This document shows, in pieces, positions 51,204 to 61,051 of a stretch of DNA of 64,000 bases. Both the position numbers and the translations under genes were made by a program. Position 1 is the first letter of the stretch. The number at the start of each line of letters is the position of its first letter. Origin of the DNA: Huiozyma naganishii CBS 8797 (Eukaryota; Ascomycota; Saccharomycetes; Saccharomycetales; Saccharomycetaceae); contig NC_035927.1 in the NCBI RefSeq assembly GCF_000348985.1, forward strand, positions 496,001-560,000. Direction: 5' to 3'. The notes under the pieces are model-generated. The model was not told the origin of the DNA. It did not search any database and saw only the letters and a list, made by a program, of their open reading frames with translations.

Positions 51204-52895
51204 TCATAGCTCTTGAATTGTTTTGTTTCGTAGAGTGATTAGCTTGTAGTACGTCCACATCCAGAATAAAACAAAACAACCAAACCCGACGGTGCAGTTG
51301 AGTTGGACCCATAAGTCAGGATACTGTGATGGGGCGGCGATTGTGTACTCTAGGACGTGGATCATCAGCATACACAGGTATGATACCAGAATTATTATCT
51401 TCCAAATAATGTTATGTGGAAGAAGGCTTCTGCGACGGTAGTTCTCTGCGATGTTACTTATCGATGGCCCTGGCGTCAAGATCTTGGGTAGGAATCTTGG
51501 TGTAATAAAACTGAAATTGCCCAACAGCCAATTGTACATTACCAAACACACGCAGTATTGCAACCATAAGCCGTCCTTTTTTAATAATGGCCACAGTGTG
51601 AAAAGAGCGACGTTGTTCACCCAGAACACCATCGATAGATTATTCCAATTTGTGGATGTGAACAGTAACGTGGCAGGCAGCAAGGGGACCAAAATTGTCT
51701 TTTCATGCACTTGGAAACTGAAAAGGAAGAAAGCCATAGAGCAAGCGGCCAAACCATATGGGATCAGGAATTTTTTGGGGTAGAATATCATAATCATAAA
51801 AGCGGGAAAGAACCCTACAACGGTGGCAACAAGCGAGTAGAATTGTAGCTCTGATTGAGTAAACATCGTTTTATACTTGAAGAAAACATTGGTTACGCAC
51901 CAAAAATTGGCGACCTTATCTTCAAAGATTCCTCTGGCAAAGGGGAAGATCCTATGGATCGATTGCAGTACGTTACCGACTCCACCAAATATGTACAGCG
52001 GCGCAAACATGACAAACAGAGACGCTAGTGTCGCAAATGCCACCGAGAGAAACCTTGGAATATTAAACAGTCGGGGGAAAAACAGGGACTTACTGAGGAG
52101 CACAGCAAAAAAGATTGGGGCGTAATATAGGGCCATTTGTTTGAAGCATATCGACAAAACGAAGCAGACAGCGGCCATGGCGTAAAACCCATCCAGTAAA
52201 TTATTAATCGCATAAACGGTTAATCCCAACATAACACAATTATACTGGAAGTGACCGTGGTCAATTAGCATCAATGTTGGTTGGAATAGAATTGCCGCGG
52301 CAGCGACAAACTGTCCAATTGGTGACTGTTTTTTGCGTCTACCAACCCATTTGGTGAAATAAACAATAGCAGGGATGTAAAAAATACATTCGCTCAACAG
52401 TACCGTAAATCTCATATAACTCTTTATGCCGTCAGTCTCCATACCTCGGGATGCATCAAGCTCGAACCATGGCGGATAGATGAAAGTTCCAATTTTGCCT
52501 AGAAGGTAGGAATGATAAGCAGTAAAAGGTGGATAGTCCAAACCCCAATACTGCAAATCAAACCAGTACCACTGCGATACAGGCAGATGCTGTGTGATTT
52601 CCATCCAGTGTCTTTGTGCTTCAAAATCGCCAAACATAGGAGGTGTCTGAAAACCTGAGTACGAGCCCAGTCCAATGGCAGATTTAATGATCAGTAAAAA
52701 GACCACAATAATATATTCAGTAACCCATTGGCTACCCGGTGATCTAAATGGGTAAAGAAAGTCGTATATGGGGGATGCATAGAAGCATTCTTCTACTTCA
52801 GGAGCAGCTTCGTCTTTATTCCTCTGGAGCTTCGACAGTGACTTGGTTTTCGACGAGGCATCTTCCCCTTGGGGTTCCTTCTTCTCACTGGACAT
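51204..52895 (-). CDS. ALG6: Alpha-1,3-glucosyltransferase Alg6
   Basis: From ATG 52895 the product is 563 residues (544 in S. cerevisiae); the frame runs 11 codons further to a GTG that is unlikely to be used. Alg6 adds the first glucose to the lipid-linked oligosaccharide Man9GlcNAc2 in the ER lumen, using dolichol-phosphate-glucose. It is a polytopic GT57 enzyme. Signature blocks are intact: EECFYASPIYDFLYPFR, GDFEAQRHWMEITQHLP, YWGLDYPPFTAYHSYLLG, LMLIDHGHFQYN and FSFQVHEKTILVPLLP. The N-terminal cytosolic extension is longer than in S. cerevisiae and rich in charged residues. Confidence 0.97.
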   Translation of the reverse strand: MSSEKKEPQGEDASSKTKSLSKLQRNKDEAAPEVEECFYASPIYDFLYPFRSPGSQWVTEYIIVVFLLIIKSAIGLGSYSGFQTPPMFGDFEAQRHWMEITQHLPVSQWYWFDLQYWGLDYPPFTAYHSYLLGKIGTFIYPPWFELDASRGMETDGIKSYMRFTVLLSECIFYIPAIVYFTKWVGRRKKQSPIGQFVAAAAILFQPTLMLIDHGHFQYNCVMLGLTVYAINNLLDGFYAMAAVCFVLSICFKQMALYYAPIFFAVLLSKSLFFPRLFNIPRFLSVAFATLASLFVMFAPLYIFGGVGNVLQSIHRIFPFARGIFEDKVANFWCVTNVFFKYKTMFTQSELQFYSLVATVVGFFPAFMIMIFYPKKFLIPYGLAACSMAFFLFSFQVHEKTILVPLLPATLLFTSTNWNNLSMVFWVNNVALFTLWPLLKKDGLWLQYCVCLVMYNWLLGNFSFITPRFLPKILTPGPSISNIAENYRRRSLLPHNIIWKIIILVSYLCMLMIHVLEYTIAAPSQYPDLWVQLNCTVGFGCFVLFWMWTYYKLITLRNKTIQEL

Positions 52896-53476
52896 ATCGA
52901 AACTCCTGCCAAACCGTTTCCTCCTCACAGCACCAGAATTGGGTTCAGGTTCTTTAAAGAGTTGGTGTTGTCACTTTCCATACGGACAACCGACATTTCA
53001 AATAATATGTATTTATATTTTCAAGGTAAAAATTCAGGTTCGCTTGTTGTACTCGAGACGCGAAGTAAGAAGACTGTTACATAATGAATTCTTCACACAA
53101 GTACGTCGAGTAACAACGATTGTAGCTTATCTAGTTTATTGTAGTGCTTGATGTACAGCCATTACTCATAAGTAAGATCGCATTCCGAAGAATACGTAAT
53201 AGAGCTCTTGTATTCCTTGTACTTTCCTAAATTGCGATTGAAGAACTACTAATTGACGACAACTGACAGATGAACAGGACTACCGCAACAGAAGGCGGTA
53301 TTGAGGGTCTGTGTGAGCTGTTTGGTGTCTTGAACGTGTTTTCGACAGTAATTGTTTTGTAATTTATGAGAAAATCAAATAACAGCTAACGTCCACGAAA
53401 TGCATCGAGGTAAGATGGTATTTGGAGTTAAGTACCCAGTCTTCAAAGAGCCGCTGCACCCACGAGCAATCCTGAT
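52896..53476. other. Divergent ALG6/polo-like kinase promoter
   Basis: A 581-bp region. By position it controls both genes. I see no clear MCB, SCB, Mcm1 or middle-sporulation element that would hint at how the kinase gene is timed. Confidence 0.5.
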
Positions 53477-55426
53477 ATGAGACTAAAGAGATCACGTACA
53501 AATGACAGTCTTTTTGATGCAGAGCAAGATTCATCAGTCACTAAACGCGTCAGCAACATCATTGAATTAAGATCAAAGAGGGGAGGTAAAGAAAAAGTTT
53601 ATTACAGAGGGAGTGAGATCAACAGAGGCTCACATTCTGTAGTGTACAAGGTGTTTGATTCTGAGGACCGTATATTTGCTGGTAAAAAAGTACATTGCCC
53701 AAACAAAGAGAATAAGAGAAAGATCATCAAAGAGCTAGAGATTTACAAAGTGATATGTAGATCACATCATAATCATATAGTCGCTCTGAGGGATGCATTT
53801 CAATGGGGCAAGGAGAGCTGTATCTATATGATACTTGATTACTGCTCTAATAATTCGTTGCAGTCAATATTACAGTACAGAGGGTCTCTGAATGAGGTTG
53901 AATGCAAGGAGTTAATGATCCAGTTATGCGGTGGTATCTACTGGCTACATTTGAACAACGTTATACATGGAGATTTGAAGCTGAGTAATATACTGTTTGA
54001 TGAGGGTCAGCAACTGAAAATTTGCGACTTCGGTTCCTCCTTTATTGCCACATCTAGTCCGAGAGGCCCCGGTGAGATTATGGGCACGCCTTATTATTTA
54101 GCGCCGGAGACAGTGTACACGCATAAAAACATAAACAAATCTGGAATGGCCATCCTGCTAATTTCATTCCCAATTGATATTTGGTCCATGGGTATCGTGC
54201 TGTACAGTTTACTGTACGGAATCAATCCGTTCATAAAAAGTGTCGATGAACTACATAACGTGTCACTGGATGAGTTAATGCAACGAATAACGTCAGGAGT
54301 AATTGAGTTCCCCACAAATAAAGCTGTCGGGGCGGGAGCACAACAGCTTATTTTGAAAATGCTATCGCAAAACCCGCTGGAGAGAATCACTTTAGTTGAA
54401 ATCGTGTGCGATCCATGGATACGTTTTGCGTTCACCAATAATGCGCCTCAGTTCGGCTTAAACAAGCTCAAGACCAACAGCGAGCAGTCATTACTTGCGT
54501 ACCTTGGGTGTGTGCGCAATGCCAATTTCCAAGGCTTACTGGGTGATAAGGGCGACACTTCTCAAAGCGGAAGGCGACAGTTGAAGACGTTGCTGAAAAA
54601 CGCAAAGAAGTACAGAGAGAAAACATTAAAGGTTTTGCGTGAACAGTATGGTTTGCCGACTGTGCGTCTACCACCGGTGGCATTTGTCAACGAATTGACA
54701 GTGCCGCTGACGGCGGAGATCATAAAAAATGAACTACAAGTGGTGCTCAGAAATATCTGTGAGGCACAATGGGCTGCCCGTACACACAGAACTACTCTAA
54801 ACCCAACCAGTACGGATGATTCACCCACACAGTCACCCATTTTAGTTCACAAATACAAGTTTTTGGACGAAGGGTGCCCTGCTGTGTCGTACGAACTGAC
54901 CAACGGCCAGTTTGGAACCATGTGGAAGCAAGGCCATTCTGTTGTGATCCGGGGCAACAGCAACAAATTCTGGTACGTAGTCCCAGATGCCAAATTGGGG
55001 TGGATATCGAAAAGTTTTGAGAGTAGCATGAGGTCGAAACTCCCTGCTGAGATCACTCGGCGTGTATCGGCTACGCAGGACCTGAAGCTAGAGTTTGGAA
55101 CTAGCACAGAGCCTGCGGTACATCTAGCTACGAAAGAAGTTTTTCTACGCGATTACATGATCTGTGAGTCGCCCAGTGGTATTTCCGACGGAGGCAGAAT
55201 CGAACTGTTCGAGTTGAGTAATGGGACGTTGCAAGTAAACTTTGTCGGTGAAAAATCGACTATGGTACTTAGCAACCGTGGCCGTTGTATAAGTGTGATA
55301 ACACCCAGTTTCGAGGTTTACAACGAAAACTTGGCCTCGTTTCTGAATGATCATGCGGGCGATTCGGAACTTTCGACCAAGATGCTTTTGATAAATGAGA
55401 TTCTTACAAGGAGAATCGGTATATAG
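53477..55426 (+). CDS. Divergent polo-like kinase (Cdc5 paralogue)
   Basis: The 649-residue product has a kinase domain (about 42-320) and two diverged polo boxes (about 457-545 and 556-645). Polo family features are IFAGKKV with the ATP lysine at K70, VIHGDLKLSNILF, DFG at 184-186, GTPYYLAPE at 203-211 and, in the second box, ELSNGTLQVNF. Unusual points: HGD replaces HRD (164-166); Glu200 sits where the activating Thr210 of human Plk1 aligns; the glycine loop is degenerate (NRGSHSVVYK). By eye the Plk1 phosphate-binding residues W414, H538 and K540 align with Y460, K593 and T595. Catalytic Lys and both Asp are kept, so activity is possible. S. cerevisiae has only one polo kinase, Cdc5 (705 residues), and this looks too diverged to be it. 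Confidence 0.85.
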   Translation: MRLKRSRTNDSLFDAEQDSSVTKRVSNIIELRSKRGGKEKVYYRGSEINRGSHSVVYKVFDSEDRIFAGKKVHCPNKENKRKIIKELEIYKVICRSHHNHIVALRDAFQWGKESCIYMILDYCSNNSLQSILQYRGSLNEVECKELMIQLCGGIYWLHLNNVIHGDLKLSNILFDEGQQLKICDFGSSFIATSSPRGPGEIMGTPYYLAPETVYTHKNINKSGMAILLISFPIDIWSMGIVLYSLLYGINPFIKSVDELHNVSLDELMQRITSGVIEFPTNKAVGAGAQQLILKMLSQNPLERITLVEIVCDPWIRFAFTNNAPQFGLNKLKTNSEQSLLAYLGCVRNANFQGLLGDKGDTSQSGRRQLKTLLKNAKKYREKTLKVLREQYGLPTVRLPPVAFVNELTVPLTAEIIKNELQVVLRNICEAQWAARTHRTTLNPTSTDDSPTQSPILVHKYKFLDEGCPAVSYELTNGQFGTMWKQGHSVVIRGNSNKFWYVVPDAKLGWISKSFESSMRSKLPAEITRRVSATQDLKLEFGTSTEPAVHLATKEVFLRDYMICESPSGISDGGRIELFELSNGTLQVNFVGEKSTMVLSNRGRCISVITPSFEVYNENLASFLNDHAGDSELSTKMLLINEILTRRIGI

Positions 55427-55616
55427 TAAGAAAAAAAATTACAGGAAAAGAGAGGAGATGAAGACGAACAAACATCGGTGCTGACCCTACCTGGGGCACA
55501 CTATGCCACGCCTTCTTTAATTCCAATAGAAAACATATGCTTTTTTTTGTTAAATACTGTTACAGAGCTTTGCTCTTCTCTTCAGCGACCCCAAACCCAC
55601 CTCACACTATATCTAT

Positions 55617-55985
55617 CTATGCGACAAAAGTATCATCCGTTGCCAAAGTTTGCAAGTTCCATTCAGTTTCGAAGTTCGTCTTGAGTATTCCCAGTTTATT
55701 GATAATCCCATTGCACGCGTTCTTCAAGGCGTCCTTAGGATCGTACCCTTCCACCGTTTGGATCCTGAGTTTGAACCGAGCAAAGAATGGGTGCTCCACC
55801 TTGTATGCTGCAAACAGCACTTTACTGTCGTTCAGCAGCTCTGCCCGAATGAGGTTCCCAAGCGTGTGGTCCTCCTTGTTGAAAGTGATGACAATGGCGT
55901 TGGGAGACTTTGTGTCTGGGTCTATCACCAGCTTCGACTCTCCGTCGCCCAGCAAGAAAAGCTCAAATCTGTCTGGAGCATTCAT
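55617..55985 (-). CDS. RPB11: RNA polymerase II subunit Rpb11
   Basis: The 122-residue product matches Rpb11 (120 residues), the alpha-like subunit that pairs with Rpb3 during Pol II assembly. The family start [16 protein letters not shown] and the alpha motif [16 protein letters not shown] are intact. It is convergent with the polo-like kinase gene, 190 bp away, and divergent from SIN3, as in YOL005C-YOL004W. Confidence 0.98.
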   Translation of the reverse strand: MNAPDRFELFLLGDGESKLVIDPDTKSPNAIVITFNKEDHTLGNLIRAELLNDSKVLFAAYKVEHPFFARFKLRIQTVEGYDPKDALKNACNGIINKLGILKTNFETEWNLQTLATDDTFVA

Positions 55986-56440
55986 CTTGTCCCCACGCCG
56001 TGTATCGAGAAACCTAGTGATACTTATCCTCTTGAACCCAGCACTTCCATCTTCTTCGTCTTCGTCTTCTTCTTCGAAGCACTCAATTTTATCTGCGTTT
56101 TCGCCGGGTAACAGTTAACGTTGAGGTCCCAAAAGCCCTTCTTCTCTGGTGATAGTGAGTTGCAGACGCTGCTGCTGATGATACAGGGTGTCTAGAACAC
56201 CGTGATCATCACCACCATCAGTAGCTACTTGTGCAGTGGTCAGTTATGATCCAGGACAGCTCCCCGCCGCACCACTGCGCGGTGTCTGGGCGCTCCCACC
56301 CTCTTGTTTTCACTCTTTAAAGGCATTTGAACAAAAAATGAAGAAATCACAATTTTGGAGTGTCTCTCTTCCCTCACGCAACACTGACAACAACTGGAAG
56401 GGGTTCTGTCGTTTACGTTTACGTTGTCCCGCGTCGTCGT
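55986..56440. promoter_or_regulatory. Divergent RPB11/SIN3 promoter
   Basis: A 455-bp region between divergent starts. The reading frame of SIN3 extends 81 bp into it from a GTG, without support. No specific site is recognised. Confidence 0.5.
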
Positions 56441-59400
56441 ATGTCCTATCACTGGAACCAGAATCAGCAAGAGAGGAGCATGGACCGCAGAGAATTGTTG
56501 GAATCTAGGCCGGCAGGGGATGGCGTCAAAAAGGACGTGCTAGGTGTCTCGGGCGACTCGAAGTCCGTTAGTCCGACGTCGCACTACAACATCTCGAACT
56601 CCGTATCTGGATCGCAACACGATACAGCAACGAAGGCAGCAGCAGCAGCAGTGACTGAAACTGGCACTGGCACTGGCACTGGCACGTCGAAACATGTAAC
56701 GTTGCCCTCGCTATCCGCGTTGAGCCACGAATTGAGGAATAGTCCTGGGAAACAAGATATGGCCCGCACCAGTGGGGGAGATGGTCAGAGGAGGAAATCC
56801 AGTAACGGGTTCTCGCTGGCCAGTCTGGATAACCCACTGCCGGCCTCCAATGACGCTGAGAACAGTTCGCTCAGGGCTCCAGCGGCCAGGGGACTGTCAA
56901 TTGACGAGACAACAACACCAGCAGTAGGTGTGCCACCGGTAGTGGGCACTAACCAGGGGAAAAGTGCTGTAACTCCCCCAAGTTTGCACATTCCAACCCA
57001 TCAACAACAACAACAGCAGCAACAGCAACAGCAACAGCAACAACAAATGGTCGCTTCTGTTTCTGCAATGGGGGGAGGTATAGATTCTCCCTACAGACCG
57101 CTGAACGTGAAGGACGCTCTTTCGTACCTCGAGCAAGTTAAACTGCAGTTCAACTCGAGACCGTACATTTATAACCAATTTCTGGATATCATGAAGGACT
57201 TCAAATCTCAAAATATCGACACTCCGGGGGTCATCGAGAGAGTATCCACTTTGTTTAAGGGATTCCCAGCACTGATCCAGGGGTTCAACACTTTCTTGCC
57301 CCAAGGGTACAGAATAGAGTGCAGCAGCAACCCTAACGAACCAATAAAAGTGACGACACCCATGGGTGTCTTGGAGAACGTGAGGGGGTCTGACATAACG
57401 GCAGACCAGCAGCCAGCGATCGGGCAACTACCCACGACTCAATCGCCAATACAGGCATCGCTGCCACCTCCACAATCTGCTCATTTGCACCTGCCATCGA
57501 CTGTTGCCGCAGCGACTACCGTCCAACAGAGTGCCAACGTACACGCGGAGAACGAGCCAAAGAAGGCAAACGACGTCGAATTTAGCCAGGCTATCAGCTA
57601 CGTGAACAAGATCAAAAACAGATTCTCTGACCAACCGGACATCTACAAAAATTTCTTGGAGATCTTGCAAACGTACCAAAGAGAGCAAAAACCAATTAAC
57701 GAGGTGTACGCACAAGTCACCGTGCTGTTCCACAACGCACCTGACTTGCTCGATGACTTCAAGAAATTCTTGCCAGACTCCTCAGCATCAAATGAACAGC
57801 AGCCAAAACAGTCACCGTACTCACCACAGGTGTACAGCGGCGCAGACATGGCCAGAGGATACATGTACAACAACACGGGCGTATACTACCCACCGCAGGT
57901 GAACCAGCCGCAGAGCAACCTCCCACCCATTGGCAGCTTTTCACCACCGGCAAACGGCGTAGCCCCTACAACAGGCACCGCAATACCGCATGCAGACGAA
58001 CAGCACGTCGTGGCGGGCGTGCCTGCCATGGCCCCTCATGAACAGCAGCATGCACCATCCATGATCAACAACGATGGAATACAGATCTCGAATATGCGCG
58101 GAGGCGGCACAGTCCCCGCGTTGAACCAGTATGGTATGATCTCGCCCCACGATTACACCCAGCAACAGGCGAAACAGGTACAGCAATTCCAAGAAGACCA
58201 ACAACAGCAGCAACAACAAAGTATGATGATGGACGAGCAGTACGGGAGCGGAGACATGCAAGTAAGACCGGAGATCGATTTGGACCCTTCAATTGTCCCC
58301 GTGGTACCTGAACCCACGGAACCGATAGAAAACAATCTGAGCTTGAGCGAGGAGACTAGTTTCTTCGAGAAGGTGAAGAAAAATATTGGCAACAGACAGA
58401 TATACATCGAGTTTTTGAAAGTGCTAAACCTTTTCTCGCAGGATTTAATCGCTGTAGATGAGTTGGTGACCAAAGTGGAAAACTACTTAGCAGGACAACC
58501 AGAGCTGTTTGAATGGTTCAAGAACTTTGTCGGGTACCAAGACAAGCCCAAGATCATCGAGAACGTCATTCATGAGAAACACAGACTTGACCTGGACCTG
58601 TGCGAGGCTTACGGACCCAGCTACAAGAAACTGCCAAAATCTGACACGTTCATGCCGTGCTCCGGTAGAGACGATATGTGCTGGGAGGTGTTGAACGACG
58701 AATGGGTAGGCCACCCAGTGTGGGCCTCGGAGGATTCGGGTTTCATTGCCCATCGCAAAAACCAGTACGAGGAAACGCTGTTCAAGATCGAAGAGGAGAG
58801 ACACGAGTACGATTTCTACATTGAATCGAATCTGAGGACCATCCAAACTCTAGAGACCATTGCAAGCAAGATCGCCAACATGACCGAGGAGGAAAAAAAT
58901 ATGTTTAAGCTGCCTCCAGGATTAGGCCACACCTCCTTGACCATCTACAAGAAAATCATCAGGAAAGTATACGACAAGGAGAGAGGTTTTGAAATTATAG
59001 ATGAGTTACACGAACATCCAGCGATCACAGTCCCAATTGTTCTAAAGAGACTGAAGCAAAAGGACGAGGAGTGGAGAAGAGCACAACGTGAGTGGAACAA
59101 AGTTTGGAGAGAGTTGGAACAGAAAGTGTACTTCAAATCCTTGGACCACCTCGGACTGACTTTTAAACAAGCGGATAAAAAGTTGCTGACAACTAAACAG
59201 CTAATATCTGAAATTAGCAGCATCAAAGTCGATCAGAACAACAAGCGAATGCATTGGCTGACCCCCAAGCCCAAGAAGCAACTTGACTACCAGTTCAACG
59301 ACATGGATATTATCTTTGATATTGTAGGGTTGACTGACGTCTTTGTCGACCATTGCTCCACTTATTCCAACCCTGATAAGGAGAGACTGAAAGATCTGTT

Positions 59401-60919
59401 CAGAGTTTTCATATCTTTGTTTTTCTTCATTCCAAGGGACCTGATAAGCGCAGCATTAGACACGAAGTCGGACGAAGGTAAGTCAACCGATACCAAGTTC
59501 GAAAAGGCTGACGACTCTAAGAAGAGGCCTAGACCCGACGTAGAACTATCTCTGAGCGATATTCTACACAGAGCCAAATATCAAAAGCTAAAGAACGGAG
59601 AGGGGCTAGGGATGAGTGAAGATGACGACGAAGAAAAACTGGCTAAGGAAGCGGAGGAAATGTCAGAGAAGAATGCTTCCAAACCGTGGTTGGTCGGTGA
59701 CATTGTCGAAAGGGCCAATTCACATGGCTTGGTAACCGACAGAGCAGTGTACAATTTGTTTGGTAACACCAACGTCTATATTTTTATTCGCCACTGGTCC
59801 ACCCTTTACGGCCGTCTTTTGGAATTGAAGCAGATGGATGAAAGAGTCACCAAAGAAATAAACAACCGTAAAGTTGTCCAATTTGCAGAGGACCTCAATC
59901 TGCTATCCACTCAGTTGAGGGACATGGGGTTGGATTTCGACGGCAAGAATGCTTACCAAGAAACGCTCAAACTGAGTAAAAGGCTGATCCGGAACGAGTT
60001 GGAGCACCAGTGGTTCGAAGAAAGTTTGCGCCAGGCCTACAACAACAAGGCTTTCAAGCTTTACACAGTGGACAAAGTCGTACACTCTTTGGTTAAGCAT
60101 GCTCACACATTAATGACGGATAACAAGAGTTCTGAGCTAATGGAGCTATTTGAAAAAGACCGTTTGCAGAGCTCGACTTGCGTCAAGGATCAAATTCTTT
60201 ACCGGTTACTCACGCGTTCGCACATGTCGAGCACCGAAAACATGTTCCGTGTTCAGTACAATAAAGATACGAGGCATGTGTCCATTCAATACATCGGTTT
60301 GGATGATGTCACTTTGGAGGATGCCAAAGATGACAACGAAAGATGGAACTATTATATGACATCGTATGCTTTGCCACATCCTACAGAAGGCATTATGCAA
60401 GACAAATTGGTTGTACCCTTTTTGGAAAGGATTTTGGAGTTTGAAAACGATATGTTAGATGTTGAGGCAGGGAGTGATAGGTATAACCCGGTTGGTACGT
60501 CCTACTCCAAGTTGAAGATCAACATTGACCCGAAAACCTACAAGCTGATCATCCAAGATGGCTCATATGATATATTTTCAAGAAGCTCCATCAACGAATA
60601 CCCTATTAGGCCAGACTCGAAGGGCTATGTGCAGATGGTTGAAAAGAGGAAAGAGACGGCTCAAAAGTTTTTGGATGGTAGGTTTGGGTGGAAAAAGGAT
60701 CTTTCAGATGACGTTATAAATACCGTGGAACCTACTAAAAAAATTGCTTTGCTAAGCGAAGAAACTAAAGATGTCGGTACACTAAGTACTCCTGTGACGA
60801 CAGAAAAAGGCGCAGAAAACACGGTACATGGTTTGCAACCAGTGGCGTTAGCGGAAAACAGCAACGCGTCGACAATGGGAACGTCTACCGTTGGGGATGC
60901 ATCAAATAACGTCCAATAG
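56441..60919 (+). CDS. SIN3: Transcriptional corepressor Sin3
   Basis: From ATG 56441 the product is 1492 residues (1536 in S. cerevisiae) and opens MSYHWNQNQQ, resembling the S. cerevisiae start (Met-Ser-x-x-Trp). Sin3 is the scaffold of the Rpd3L and Rpd3S histone deacetylase complexes. Three paired amphipathic helix domains lie at about 219-290 (PLNVKDALSYLEQVK), 378-450 (VEFSQAISYVNKIK) and 630-700. They are followed by the highly conserved HDAC-interaction region from about 706 (EKHRLDLDLCEAYGPSYKKL, SDTFMPCSGRDDMCWEVLND). A polyglutamine run (about 187-201) and a GGCACT tandem repeat (near 56661-56688, Thr-Gly repeats) sit in the variable N-terminus. It is followed convergently by PFA4. 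Confidence 0.97.
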   Translation: MSYHWNQNQQERSMDRRELLESRPAGDGVKKDVLGVSGDSKSVSPTSHYNISNSVSGSQHDTATKAAAAAVTETGTGTGTGTSKHVTLPSLSALSHELRNSPGKQDMARTSGGDGQRRKSSNGFSLASLDNPLPASNDAENSSLRAPAARGLSIDETTTPAVGVPPVVGTNQGKSAVTPPSLHIPTHQQQQQQQQQQQQQQQMVASVSAMGGGIDSPYRPLNVKDALSYLEQVKLQFNSRPYIYNQFLDIMKDFKSQNIDTPGVIERVSTLFKGFPALIQGFNTFLPQGYRIECSSNPNEPIKVTTPMGVLENVRGSDITADQQPAIGQLPTTQSPIQASLPPPQSAHLHLPSTVAAATTVQQSANVHAENEPKKANDVEFSQAISYVNKIKNRFSDQPDIYKNFLEILQTYQREQKPINEVYAQVTVLFHNAPDLLDDFKKFLPDSSASNEQQPKQSPYSPQVYSGADMARGYMYNNTGVYYPPQVNQPQSNLPPIGSFSPPANGVAPTTGTAIPHADEQHVVAGVPAMAPHEQQHAPSMINNDGIQISNMRGGGTVPALNQYGMISPHDYTQQQAKQVQQFQEDQQQQQQQSMMMDEQYGSGDMQVRPEIDLDPSIVPVVPEPTEPIENNLSLSEETSFFEKVKKNIGNRQIYIEFLKVLNLFSQDLIAVDELVTKVENYLAGQPELFEWFKNFVGYQDKPKIIENVIHEKHRLDLDLCEAYGPSYKKLPKSDTFMPCSGRDDMCWEVLNDEWVGHPVWASEDSGFIAHRKNQYEETLFKIEEERHEYDFYIESNLRTIQTLETIASKIANMTEEEKNMFKLPPGLGHTSLTIYKKIIRKVYDKERGFEIIDELHEHPAITVPIVLKRLKQKDEEWRRAQREWNKVWRELEQKVYFKSLDHLGLTFKQADKKLLTTKQLISEISSIKVDQNNKRMHWLTPKPKKQLDYQFNDMDIIFDIVGLTDVFVDHCSTYSNPDKERLKDLFRVFISLFFFIPRDLISAALDTKSDEGKSTDTKFEKADDSKKRPRPDVELSLSDILHRAKYQKLKNGEGLGMSEDDDEEKLAKEAEEMSEKNASKPWLVGDIVERANSHGLVTDRAVYNLFGNTNVYIFIRHWSTLYGRLLELKQMDERVTKEINNRKVVQFAEDLNLLSTQLRDMGLDFDGKNAYQETLKLSKRLIRNELEHQWFEESLRQAYNNKAFKLYTVDKVVHSLVKHAHTLMTDNKSSELMELFEKDRLQSSTCVKDQILYRLLTRSHMSSTENMFRVQYNKDTRHVSIQYIGLDDVTLEDAKDDNERWNYYMTSYALPHPTEGIMQDKLVVPFLERILEFENDMLDVEAGSDRYNPVGTSYSKLKINIDPKTYKLIIQDGSYDIFSRSSINEYPIRPDSKGYVQMVEKRKETAQKFLDGRFGWKKDLSDDVINTVEPTKKIALLSEETKDVGTLSTPVTTEKGAENTVHGLQPVALAENSNASTMGTSTVGDASNNVQ
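57003..57047 (+). repeat. CAA/CAG trinucleotide tract in SIN3
   Basis: A run of about 15 Gln codons, mixed CAA and CAG, in the variable N-terminal part of SIN3. Mixed codons make it less prone to expansion than a pure CAG run. Confidence 0.9.
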
Positions 60920-61051
60920 ATAATATACTTCAACCTAATGCCATATGTATAATTAAAATAATGTAATAAATGCAACTCTCGTATACAACTTCGGGGACGC
61001 ATGTAACTTTCCCTCCAATTTGTAAGTGGGGGCTTTCTCAACACAAGAGGA

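Noticed and set aside
55537..56118. A 193-codon plus-strand frame over RPB11
   Set aside because: It is antisense to the clearly conserved RPB11 frame.
56360..56440. N-terminal extension of SIN3 from position 56360
   Set aside because: The frame begins with GTG; the ATG at 56441 gives an N-terminus like S. cerevisiae Sin3.
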